Assembly (NCBI GenBank): GCA_963839955.1
Contig: CAWIXB010000002.1
Location: 1 to 64,000, forward strand
Reading direction: 5' to 3'
DNA length: 64,000 bases
Origin: CAWIXB01 sp963839955
GTDB taxonomy: Bacteria > Actinomycetota > Actinomycetes > JACCUZ01
Made by a program: the position numbers and the translations under genes
Part shown: positions 10,751 to 18,039 of the stretch, in pieces
How the letters are laid out: each line of letters begins with the position of its first letter
Position numbering within the stretch: the first letter of the stretch is position 1
Notes under the pieces: model-generated
What the model was told of the DNA's origin: nothing
Seen by the model: only the letters and a program-made list of their open reading frames with translations
Database searches by the model: none

Positions 10751-11123
10751 CAGCCATCGCCTCCTGAACCGTGTCGGGCGGCCTGTCCCCAGGACGGCCG
10801 TCTCTGACTTGTGTGTGTCGATCCAACTCCATAGGTATCTGTCGTGTTCGCACTAGGGGCGGTGGATCGTGGGGACAACCCACGAAAACCCTGGTCAGAC
10901 CGTAGACGCCGCTGGGGACAACCTGCGGACCGAACTGGGCGCGCACTGCCCCTGGCTGGGTACGACCGGTGCGTCCACACGCGGATCCTGCGCGTGTCCC
11001 CGGCTCGTCCACCGGCATCCACAGGGTTGTCCCCAAGGTGTGTACCCGGGCCAGGACGGGAGGTACCAGCGCAAATCAGACGCGCGGCGGAGCGGGGGTA
11101 CGAGGTCGGCAACGTGTCCTGCC
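10751..11123. other. dnaA-dnaN intergenic region, part of the probable origin (oriC)
   Basis: This 373-bp region has no gene. It contains three exact copies of TTGTCCCCA, one mismatch from the actinobacterial DnaA box TTGTCCACA: 10870-10878 (reverse), 10913-10921 (reverse) and 11027-11035 (forward). A fourth one-off copy, CTGTCCCCA, is at 10783-10791. Weaker TCCACA-bearing sites occur near 10974 and 11016. No strong AT-rich unwinding stretch is seen here. The dnaN promoter must also lie here. Assignment as oriC follows from gene context and box density. Confidence 0.7.
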
Positions 11124-12665
11124 CTAGCCCTGCCGCGCTTGGTTCTTGATCCGGTTGGTCAGCTCGGTGACCTGGTTGTAGACGCTGCGGCGCTCGGTCA
11201 TCAGCTGGCGGATCTTCTTGTCCGCGTGCATGACGGTCGTGTGGTCGCGGCCGCCGAACTGCTGCCCGATGCGGGGCAGCGACATGTCGGTGAGCTCGCG
11301 GCAGAGGTACATCGCGATCTGCCGGGCGTTGACCAGGACCCGGGAGCGTGAGGAGCCGCACAGTTCGTCGAGGGACTGGCCGAAGTACTGCGCGGTCTGC
11401 GCCATGATCGTTGCCGCAGTGATCTCGGGCTGGGCGCTGTCCGGGAGCAGGTCCTTGAGCACGATCTCGGCCAGCGAGAGGTCGACGCCCTGCCGGTTGA
11501 GGCTGGCGAAGGCCGTCACCCGGATCAGGGCGCCCTCGAGCTCACGGATGTTCGTCGAGATCTTGCTCGCGATGAACTCCAGGACCTCGGGCGGCACGTT
11601 GAGCCGGTCCTGGGCGGCCTTCTTGCGCAGGATCGCGATGCGGGTCTCGAGCTCGGGCGGCTGGACGTCGGTGATGAGGCCCCAGTGGAAGCGGTTGCGA
11701 AGCCGGTCCTCCAGCGTGACCAGCTGCTGGGGCGGGCGGTCGCTGGAGATGACGATCTGCTTGTTGGCGTTGTGCAGGGTGTTGAACGTGTGGAAGAACT
11801 CCTCCTGGGTCTGCTCCTTGTTCTCCAGGAACTGGATGTCGTCCACGAGCAGGATGTCGACATCTCGATATCGACGGCGGAACCCGTCGGCCCGGCCGTC
11901 GCGGATCGAGTTGATGAAGTCGTTGGTGAACTCCTCGGAGCTCACGTAGCGCACCCGCACCCCGGCGTACAGACTCATGCCGTAGTGGCCGATCGCGTGC
12001 AGCAGGTGGGTCTTGCCGAGGCCGGAGTCGCCGTAGATGAACAGCGGGTTGTAGGCCTTGGCCGGCGCCTCGGCGACGGCCACCGCCGCCGCGTGGGCGA
12101 AGCGGTTGCTCGAGCCGATGACGAACGTCTCGAACAGGTAGCGGGGGTTGAGCCGGGTCGGCTCACTTTCCCGGCGTACGCCGGGCTCGCGGCCGGTGCC
12201 CGCGTGCCGGAACGCGGTGTCCGGCTGGTAGGACGGCAGCGGCTGCTGGGGGGACGCGTCGCCCCCGCCCTGGGCATCCGGTTGCTCGCCCGGATGATCG
12301 GATGCCTGGTCGGCGGCAGCGTCGGTCGCGCCGGCGGACTCGTCCTGGCTGGTGGTGTCGAGACTCGGGTCGACCACGACGGCGATCCGGACCTCACGCT
12401 GCAGCTCTTCGGTGAGGATCTCGGTGATCGCCCGGCGCAGCCGCTGCTCGAGGATGTCCTTGGCGAAGTCGTTCGGCACCGACAGCAGGGCCGTCTCACC
12501 GACCACGCCGTCGAGGCGGGTCATCCCCACCCATGGTCGCTCGCCCGGACCGACGGTGTCCTGGACGAGCTTGCGGGCGCGGTCCCACATCTCGGGGTCG
12601 ACGGGCGCGGGCTGACCGCCGTCCGGGTTGTCGTTGCGCTGGTCGGCCACGATCTCCTCGGTCAC
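11124..12665 (-). CDS. dnaA: Chromosomal replication initiator DnaA
   Basis: DnaA binds DnaA boxes and opens oriC. The 513-residue protein has an N-terminal helicase/partner domain (about 1-95), a long acidic and glutamine/proline-rich linker (about 100-170), the AAA+ domain with Walker A GDSGLGKTHLL and Walker B ILLVDDIQFL, and the C-terminal DNA-binding domain with the signature GGRDHTTVMHADKKI. I choose the GTG at 12665 (product MTEEIVADQ...) because GAGGGAG lies just upstream. The ORF is open to 12689. It is transcribed away from rpmH toward dnaN. Confidence 0.97.
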   Translation of the reverse strand: MTEEIVADQRNDNPDGGQPAPVDPEMWDRARKLVQDTVGPGERPWVGMTRLDGVVGETALLSVPNDFAKDILEQRLRRAITEILTEELQREVRIAVVVDPSLDTTSQDESAGATDAAADQASDHPGEQPDAQGGGDASPQQPLPSYQPDTAFRHAGTGREPGVRRESEPTRLNPRYLFETFVIGSSNRFAHAAAVAVAEAPAKAYNPLFIYGDSGLGKTHLLHAIGHYGMSLYAGVRVRYVSSEEFTNDFINSIRDGRADGFRRRYRDVDILLVDDIQFLENKEQTQEEFFHTFNTLHNANKQIVISSDRPPQQLVTLEDRLRNRFHWGLITDVQPPELETRIAILRKKAAQDRLNVPPEVLEFIASKISTNIRELEGALIRVTAFASLNRQGVDLSLAEIVLKDLLPDSAQPEITAATIMAQTAQYFGQSLDELCGSSRSRVLVNARQIAMYLCRELTDMSLPRIGQQFGGRDHTTVMHADKKIRQLMTERRSVYNQVTELTNRIKNQARQG

Positions 12666-13258
12666 GAGCACTCCCTCACACGTCAGCACTGCAGTGGCAC
12701 GCCCACGTCCACAGGGGCCGGTCAGGGTACTCGGGCTCGGATCCGGGCACAGAACACCCCGCCGGTGGCGTGCCGGCGTGCCGAAGGGTGGCCGCGTGGG
12801 CCGTCCCCCGACCGGACGGCGCCCCTGTCCACACGATCATCCACAGGCTGTGTACACAGGGACCCCCGGTGGTCGATCGTGTGCCGGGTCGGCACGGTCG
12901 GCGCACTACGGGGATGGGGGAAGACTCCCAGCAAGGGCCGACGCTAACAACGCCGGAGGGGGGCCAGCAACCACTTGTCCACATCCCGTTCGTTTTTTGT
13001 TCGCCCCTCGGCGTGTCGTCCTCGAATCGTCCGGGTCGGTGCGGTAATCGCAGTGACGAGGGGGCCGGTTTGACCCTGCTGAGGCCGCGCCCGTACCGTT
13101 GGGTCGTCGCGTGCTCGACGATCGTTGTCGCATGTCTTGCCCTGTGCACAAGTAGGCCGCTGCAGGGCACCTGCGCATCCGAGCACCTTCGCACGAGGCG
13201 ACCTGGCCGACCGGGCCGGAGCGCCGACAGCAGACCAGGCACGTTCGGGAGCCCACGA
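12666..13258. other. dnaA-rpmH intergenic region with DnaA boxes (origin-proximal)
   Basis: This 593-bp region between the divergent dnaA and rpmH genes has no convincing gene. It contains a perfect DnaA box TTGTCCACA at 12975-12983 and close variants CTGTCCACA (12825-12833), TCATCCACA (12837-12845) and TTGTGCACA on the reverse strand (13143-13151). The perfect box is followed at once by a T-rich stretch (about 12988-13002, containing TTTTTT), the only such run nearby and a possible unwinding element. Promoters of dnaA and rpmH are expected here. I could not decide which of the two flanking regions is the functional origin core. Confidence 0.65.
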
Positions 13259-13396
13259 GTGAGCAAGCGCACCTTCCAGCCCAACAATCGCCGCCGGGCG
13301 AAGACCCACGGGTTCCGGCTGCGGATGCGCACGCGCGCCGGCCGGGCCATCATCACCGCGCGCCGCGCCAAGGGGCGTTCGCGGCTCTCGGCCTGA
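13259..13396 (+). CDS. rpmH: 50S ribosomal protein L34
   Basis: This is a 45-residue, strongly basic protein with the family signature MSKRTFQPNNRRRAKTHGFR and the C-terminal RAKGRSRLSA. It starts at GTG 13259 with GGGAG 8 nt upstream and stops at 13396, six bases before rnpA. L34 is a structural protein of the large ribosomal subunit. It heads the rpmH-rnpA-yidD-yidC-jag-rsmG-parA-parB series, whose tight spacing suggests an operon or overlapping operons. Confidence 0.97.
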   Translation: MSKRTFQPNNRRRAKTHGFRLRMRTRAGRAIITARRAKGRSRLSA

Positions 13397-13401
13397 CCGA
13401 C

Positions 13402-13830
13402 GTGCTGCCTGCCGGAGCGCGCCTACGGCGACGGGACGAGTACGTCGCGACGATGCGTGGCGGAGTGCGGTCCACCGGCGCCGCCCGAGGTCTCGGCCGC
13501 CCGGTCGCCGGTCGCCCGCTGCTGGTGATCCACCGTGCCGCGCGGCCCGAGCAGCTGACCGAAGGCACGGAGCCGGCGAGCGCACGCGCCGGGTTCGTCG
13601 TCGGACGCACGGTCGGAGGCGCAGTGGTCCGCAACCGCGTACGCCGCCGGCTCCAGCACGCCGTCGCCGAACGGCTGCCCACCCTGCCGGCCGGCACCAG
13701 GCTCGTCGTACGGGCCCTTCCCGCGTCTGCCGCCGCATCCTTCGCCGAGCTCAGCGCCGCCCTCGACGAGGCCCTCGCCGGCCGATCGGGTTCTCGCGGC
13801 AAGTCCGCGCCGGCCGGGAGCACGTCGTGA
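13402..13830 (+). CDS. rnpA: Ribonuclease P protein component
   Basis: This is the protein cofactor of RNase P, which matures the 5' ends of tRNAs together with the M1-type RNA. The 142-residue basic protein begins MLPAGARLRRRDEY and carries the RNase P signature GGAVVRNRVRRRLQHAV (the R-N-R motif). The GTG start is five bases after the rpmH stop. The stop overlaps the yidD GTG start (GTGA at 13827-13830), so translation is coupled. Confidence 0.95.
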   Translation: MLPAGARLRRRDEYVATMRGGVRSTGAARGLGRPVAGRPLLVIHRAARPEQLTEGTEPASARAGFVVGRTVGGAVVRNRVRRRLQHAVAERLPTLPAGTRLVVRALPASAAASFAELSAALDEALAGRSGSRGKSAPAGSTS

Positions 13831-14114
13831 GGCGGGTGCTGATCGCGATCCTGGTGGCGCCGATCCGCGGCTACCAGCTGCTGGTGTCGCCCCTGCTCGG
13901 GCCACGGTGCCGGTTCTACCCGTCCTGTTCCACCTACGCGATCGAGGCCGTCCGCACCCACGGGCCCCTGATCGGCCCCTATCTGGCGGCCCGGCGGCTG
14001 CTGCGCTGCCACCCATGGAACCTCGGGGGCGTGGACCCCGTTCCTCCCAAGCGTTCACACGGCGTCCTCGCGGGCGCAACGACGACTCGTCCCCCGCAGG
14101 GAGCTGGACAGTGA
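13827..14114 (+). CDS. yidD: Membrane protein insertion efficiency factor YidD
   Basis: This is a 95-residue protein with the YidD core: IRGYQLLVSPLLGPRCRFYPSCSTYAIEA and the HPWNLGGVDPVP motif. The conserved cysteines (C in GPRCRFYPSC and LLRCHPW) are present. YidD assists YidC-dependent insertion of inner-membrane proteins. It is translationally coupled at both ends: GTGA overlap with rnpA and GTGA overlap with yidC. Confidence 0.94.
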   Translation: MRRVLIAILVAPIRGYQLLVSPLLGPRCRFYPSCSTYAIEAVRTHGPLIGPYLAARRLLRCHPWNLGGVDPVPPKRSHGVLAGATTTRPPQGAGQ

Positions 14115-15301
14115 ACATCCTGGAACCGCTCTACCAGGTCGTCACCTTCATCATGGTGGCGTTTCATACCTTGTTCGAGTCCATCGGTGTGGACCCCACC
14201 AGTGGGTTGGCCTGGGGCGGCGCGATCGTCGGGCTGGTCATCGTCATCCGCATCCTGCTGATCCCGCTGTTCGTCAAGCAGATCAAGGCCCAGCGCGGCA
14301 TGCAGCTGCTGCAGCCGGAGATGAAGAAGATCCAGCAGAAGTACAAGGGCCGCACCGACCCCGCGAGCAAGCAGAAGCAGCAGCAGGAGACGATGCAGCT
14401 CTTCCGCGACAAGAAGACCAACCCGCTCGCGAGCTGCCTGCCCATCCTCGCTCAGATGCCGATCTTCTTCGCGCTGTTCCACGTGCTCAACGGCATCGGT
14501 CAGACGCCGCCCGTGGCGCGCGGATTCCTCGACGAGAGCGACGCCCAGCAAGCAGCCGAAGCAACGATCTTCGGGGCTCCCATCTCGGACAAGTTCCTCG
14601 GCGCCGACGACCTGACCGTGCAGATCGTCACTGCCGTGCTCATCGTGCTGATGTCGGCGACGACGTTCACCACGCAGAAGCAGCTGATGAGCAAGAACAT
14701 GCCGGCGAGCGCGATGGACAACCCGTACTTCCGCCAGCAGAAGATGCTGCTCTATATCTTCCCGCTGATGTTCGCCGTGACCGGCGTGAACTTCCCGATT
14801 GGCGTGCTGCTCTATTGGCTGACCACGAACCTGTGGTCGATGGGTCAACAGTTCTATGTGATCCGGCGCAACCCAGCTCCTGACACCCCCGCCTACGACG
14901 CCTGGCAGGCGCGTCTCAAGCAGAAGGAGGCGCGCAAGGGCGGTTCGGGTGGTGAGACGTCGACCGATGTCGCCACGGACCCTGTGACTTCCGGGACGGA
15001 TGCCGGCACCCAGACCCCGCGGCAGCGTCAGCAGCCCAAGCGCAAGCCCCGGGCCAAGCGACCGGCGCAGCCGCCGGCGCAGGGTGCCCAGGACGGGGCC
15101 AAGCCTGGCCAGAAGCAGGGTCCACAGCAGGGCCCGAAGCAAGGGCCACAGCAAGCCGCGAAGCCAGGCCAGAAGCAAGGTCCCAAGCAGGGTCCGAAAC
15201 AAGGCCCCAAGGGCGCCCCGAAGCAGGGCCCGTCGAAACAGGGCCCTCCGCAGCGGGGAACCGCCCCGGAAGGGGGCGGGGCCGAGCCGGCCGCGTCTTA
15301 A
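14111..15301 (+). CDS. yidC: Membrane protein insertase YidC/Oxa1 with KQGP-repeat tail
   Basis: This 396-residue insertase inserts and folds membrane proteins alone or with SecYEG. The core (about 1-275) has hydrophobic segments starting FIMVAFHTLF and GGAIVGLVIVIRILLIPLFV (with the conserved Arg), a cytoplasmic coiled-coil loop rich in K/Q (about 55-100), and later segments ending GVLLYWLTTNLWSMGQQFY. From about residue 290 the protein becomes a cytoplasmic basic, glutamine/proline/glycine-rich tail. Residues ~330-385 repeat units of the kind KQGP/QQGP. Such tails are known to contact ribosomes in other YidC proteins. The start is GTG 14111, overlapping the yidD stop. A longer open frame upstream belongs to yidD in another frame. 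Confidence 0.95.
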   Translation: MNILEPLYQVVTFIMVAFHTLFESIGVDPTSGLAWGGAIVGLVIVIRILLIPLFVKQIKAQRGMQLLQPEMKKIQQKYKGRTDPASKQKQQQETMQLFRDKKTNPLASCLPILAQMPIFFALFHVLNGIGQTPPVARGFLDESDAQQAAEATIFGAPISDKFLGADDLTVQIVTAVLIVLMSATTFTTQKQLMSKNMPASAMDNPYFRQQKMLLYIFPLMFAVTGVNFPIGVLLYWLTTNLWSMGQQFYVIRRNPAPDTPAYDAWQARLKQKEARKGGSGGETSTDVATDPVTSGTDAGTQTPRQRQQPKRKPRAKRPAQPPAQGAQDGAKPGQKQGPQQGPKQGPQQAAKPGQKQGPKQGPKQGPKGAPKQGPSKQGPPQRGTAPEGGGAEPAAS

Positions 15302-15397
15302 GCGCTGTGTCGCGCCCGCTAACGGCCGTTTACGCCTGTTTTCGCCCGTATCCTCTCTTTCGCCCCCATCCGCTCCCCGAAGGAACTGACTCCCGTC

Positions 15398-16015
15398 ATG
15401 ACTCCCTCCACCGAAGACTCGGTCGCGAGCACGCACCCCGCCGGCAACGCCGACCCGATCGACGCCACGGACGCCGAGCAGGGCACCGTGACGGGCGACC
15501 TCGATGAGTCGACCGTGGCCGGGGCGCCGGGCGATTCCGATAAGGACTCGGGTGCCTCGGCGCTCGAGCGCGAGAGCGAGATCGCGGCCGACTACCTCGA
15601 GGAGCTGCTCGACATCGCCGACCTCGACGGCGACATCGACATGGACGTCGTGAACGACCGCGCCGCTGTGTCGGTCGTCGGCGGGGACCTCTCGCACCTG
15701 GTGGGTCGCGATGGCGTGGTGCTCGATGCCCTCCAGGAGCTGACCCGGCTTGCCGTCCACACGAGCACCGGCCAGCGCAGTCGGCTCATGCTGGACATCG
15801 CCGGCTTCCGTGCCGGCCGGCGCGCGGTGCTCTCCGAGCTCGGGCGGACCACGGCCGAGGAGGCCAAGGAGCGAGGCGAGCCGATCAAGCTCGACCCGAT
15901 GACGCCGTTCGAGCGCAAGGTCGTGCACGACGCCGTCGCCGCCGCCGGCCTGCGCAGTGAGTCCGAAGGTGAAGAGCCCCGGCGCTGCGTGGTCGTCCTG
16001 CCGTCCTCGCGCTGA
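15398..16015 (+). CDS. jag: Jag/KhpB-type RNA-binding protein (KH and R3H domains)
   Basis: This is a 205-residue protein. Residues 1-60 are acidic and probably disordered. A KH domain follows (about 70-125, VSVVGGDLSHLVGRDGVVLDALQELTRLAV with the G-x-x-G loop), then an R3H domain to the end (MTPFERKVVHDAV, RRCVVVLPSS). Jag/KhpB proteins are RNA-binding partners of KhpA and are linked to cell elongation and division. The gene follows yidC in many Gram-positive genomes. The 96-bp gap before it shows nothing distinctive. Confidence 0.92.
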   Translation: MTPSTEDSVASTHPAGNADPIDATDAEQGTVTGDLDESTVAGAPGDSDKDSGASALERESEIAADYLEELLDIADLDGDIDMDVVNDRAAVSVVGGDLSHLVGRDGVVLDALQELTRLAVHTSTGQRSRLMLDIAGFRAGRRAVLSELGRTTAEEAKERGEPIKLDPMTPFERKVVHDAVAAAGLRSESEGEEPRRCVVVLPSSR

Positions 16016-16024
16016 CCGTTTCCG

Positions 16025-16678
16025 GTGGCCGCTGTTTCACGTGAAACACCGGACGTTCGAGCGCAGGTCTTTGGTGACGCGCTGCCGCTGGCCATCCGCT
16101 ACGCCGAGCTGCTGGCGGGCCCGGGCGTCGAGCGGGGCCTGCTGGGCCCCCGGGAAGCGGACCGGCTCTGGGAACGTCACCTGCTCAACTGCGCCGTCGT
16201 CGCCGACCTGATCCCTCGCGGTGCTGTGGTCTGCGACGTGGGCAGCGGTGCCGGCCTGCCCGGACTCGTCCTCGCGATTGTGCGCCCCGACCTCAGGGTC
16301 ACCCTGGTGGAGCCGCTGCTTCGCCGGACCACGTTTCTCGACGAGGCGGTCGCGGCGCTCGGCCTGACGAACGTGAGTGTCGTTCGCGGGCGAGCCGAGA
16401 CGCTCGCGAGCGAGATTCGCGCCGACGTCGTCGTCGCCCGCGCTGTTGCTCCGTTGGCCAAACTGGCGCGTTGGTCCCTGCCTCTAGCGGTGCCCGGCGG
16501 TAGTCTCCTGGCGCTCAAGGGAGTCCGTGCCCAAGCCGAACTGGCCGACGCCGAGCCGGAATTGCCCGGATTGGGGGCATCGTCCTGGACGGTGCTGCAG
16601 GTGGGCGGGGACCGACTCTCCGAGCCGACGACAGTGGTCCGGATGCTCCGGGCCGGGAAGGGAGCAGGCCGCTCATGA
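16025..16678 (+). CDS. rsmG: 16S rRNA (guanine-527 N7) methyltransferase
   Basis: RsmG methylates G527 of 16S rRNA using SAM. The 217-residue protein has the motif I segment VCDVGSGAGLPGLVLAI, the family segment LLGPREADRLWERHLLNC, and VVVARAVAPLAKL. It starts at GTG 16025. Codons 4-8 (V-S-R-E-T) are made entirely by a perfect parS site. No clear Shine-Dalgarno is seen, and the jag stop is 9 bp upstream. The stop overlaps the parA start as ATGA. Confidence 0.94.
   Translation: MAAVSRETPDVRAQVFGDALPLAIRYAELLAGPGVERGLLGPREADRLWERHLLNCAVVADLIPRGAVVCDVGSGAGLPGLVLAIVRPDLRVTLVEPLLRRTTFLDEAVAALGLTNVSVVRGRAETLASEIRADVVVARAVAPLAKLARWSLPLAVPGGSLLALKGVRAQAELADAEPELPGLGASSWTVLQVGGDRLSEPTTVVRMLRAGKGAGRS
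16033..16048. other. parS: parS centromere site 1 (perfect consensus)
   Basis: The sequence TGTTTCACGTGAAACA is the perfect 16-bp palindromic ParB-binding consensus. It lies inside the 5' end of rsmG, where it encodes Val-Ser-Arg-Glu-Thr. Confidence 0.96.
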
Positions 16679-18039
16679 CAGCCGTCGACCCCGCCCCGAC
16701 AGGTCTGCCCGGGAGGGCACCGACAACTTTGCCCGGGAGGGCACCGACAACCCTGCCCGGGAGGGCACCGACAACTCTGCCCGGGAGGGCGATCGACCCC
16801 GGATGGCCCACGCGGAAGGCGGCTGCCGGGCTGCCCGGCATCCCCACCGGCCCCGGATGGCCGCGTACGGGCCAGGCTGTACAGGGTCTCCAGGGCACCT
16901 CCGCTGTCGACAAGGCCGAGGACGCGCCGGCGCCTGCCGCCCCCGTCGAGGTGACGTCGGCACCCCCCGCCCCCGTCGAGGTGACGTCGGGGCCCGCCGC
17001 CCCCGCTGTTCCTGTTTCACGTGAAACCAACGCTGCCCCGCTGAGTGCCGTGGACGGCGACGTCGCCACCGCCGAGGAGTACTCCGTCGTGGATGACGTT
17101 TCACGTGAAACCGTGGACACACCGATCGCCCGCGCCGCCGAGACGGCCGTCCGGGTCCTCGCCCGTCGTACCGGCGAGCCCCTGCCCCGCCCGACCTCAC
17201 CGCGCGTCCTCACCGTCGCGAACCAGAAGGGCGGCGTCGGCAAGACCACCACGACCGTCAACCTGGCGGCCGCCCTGGCACTGCAGGGCGCGACGGTGCT
17301 GGTCATCGACCTGGACCCGCAAGGCAACGCGTCGACCGCCCTGGGAGTCGACCACCACGCCGAGGTGCCCTCGGTCTACGACGTCCTGGTCGACGGCCGG
17401 CCGCTCGAAGAGGTCGCGACGCCGGTCCCCGGCATCGACGGGCTCTCCTGCGTGCCCGCGACCATCGACCTGGCGGGCGCCGAGATCGAGCTGGTCTCGC
17501 TGGTCGCACGCGAGTCCCGGCTGCAGCGCGCCCTCGCCCGCTACGCCGCCACCTGCGAGGAGCGGCAGACGCCCCAGCCGGACTACGTGCTCATCGACTG
17601 CCCGCCGAGCCTGGGCCTGCTCACCGTCAACGCCTTGGTGGCCGCGCCGGAGGTGCTCATCCCGATCCAGTGCGAGTACTACGCGCTGGAGGGGGTGGGG
17701 CAGCTGCTCAGCAACATCGAGCTGGTCAAGGCGCACCTCAACCCCGGGCTGCACGTCTCCACCGTGCTGCTCACCATGTACGACGCGCGGACCCGGCTGG
17801 CCGCGCAGGTGGCCGACGAGGTGCGCGCGCACTTCGTGACGACCGTGCTGCGCACCAGCATTCCGCGCTCGGTGCGCATCTCGGAGGCGCCCAGCTACGG
17901 GCAGACGGTGATGACCTACGACCCGGGGTCCACCGGCGCTCTCTCCTACCTGGAGGCGGCGCGTGAGATGGCCATGCGAGGGGCGGACCACCACTCCTCG
18001 TCCACCCCGTCCCGACCGACGCAGGAGGCGACGCGATGA
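16675..18039 (+). CDS. parA: Chromosome-partitioning ATPase ParA/Soj with long N-terminal extension
   Basis: ParA is the deviant Walker-A ATPase that moves ParB-parS complexes. The 454-residue ORF has an unusual ~175-residue N-terminal extension. Residues 11-39 are 3.6 copies of an 8-residue unit (LPGRAPTT), then there are two APVEVTS repeats, and then two V-S-R-E-T segments encoded by parS sites (residues 114-118 and 142-146). The conserved ATPase begins at about 178 (RVLTVANQKGGVGKTTT), with Walker A' VIDLDPQGNAST and YVLIDCPPSLGLLT. The ATG at 16675 overlaps the rsmG stop (ATGA). A later start cannot be excluded, but the codon pattern stays open throughout. Confidence 0.94.
   Translation: MTAVDPAPTGLPGRAPTTLPGRAPTTLPGRAPTTLPGRAIDPGWPTRKAAAGLPGIPTGPGWPRTGQAVQGLQGTSAVDKAEDAPAPAAPVEVTSAPPAPVEVTSGPAAPAVPVSRETNAAPLSAVDGDVATAEEYSVVDDVSRETVDTPIARAAETAVRVLARRTGEPLPRPTSPRVLTVANQKGGVGKTTTTVNLAAALALQGATVLVIDLDPQGNASTALGVDHHAEVPSVYDVLVDGRPLEEVATPVPGIDGLSCVPATIDLAGAEIELVSLVARESRLQRALARYAATCEERQTPQPDYVLIDCPPSLGLLTVNALVAAPEVLIPIQCEYYALEGVGQLLSNIELVKAHLNPGLHVSTVLLTMYDARTRLAAQVADEVRAHFVTTVLRTSIPRSVRISEAPSYGQTVMTYDPGSTGALSYLEAAREMAMRGADHHSSSTPSRPTQEATR
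16705..16792 (+). repeat. 24-bp tandem repeat in the 5' end of parA (3.6 copies)
   Basis: Unit CTGCCCGGGAGGGCACCGAC plus ACT/ACC is repeated at 16705-16728, 16729-16752 and 16753-16776, with a partial unit to 16792. Copies differ at only one or two positions. The 24-bp period keeps the reading frame and gives the octapeptide LPGRAPTT. It looks like a recently expanded minisatellite. Confidence 0.95.
17013..17028. other. parS: parS site 2, inside parA
   Basis: TGTTTCACGTGAAACC matches the parS consensus at 15 of 16 positions, with the central 14-bp palindrome GTTTCACGTGAAAC intact. It encodes V-S-R-E-T in the ParA N-terminal extension. Confidence 0.95.
17097..17112. other. parS: parS site 3, inside parA
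   Basis: CGTTTCACGTGAAACC keeps the full 14-bp core GTTTCACGTGAAAC (17098-17111), with both outer bases changed. It is 84 bp from site 2 and in the same coding frame, again giving V-S-R-E-T. Confidence 0.93.

Noticed and set aside
12676..13371. Minus-strand frame covering the dnaA-rpmH gap
   Set aside because: Overlaps rpmH antisense and the DnaA-box region; product is arginine/proline-rich and unlike any family.
13979..15928. Long minus-strand frame opposite yidC and jag
   Set aside because: Shadow of two convincing genes; arginine- and leucine-rich, no family resemblance.
16705..16792. CRISPR array
   Set aside because: Direct 24-bp repeats without unique spacers, in frame inside parA; a minisatellite.
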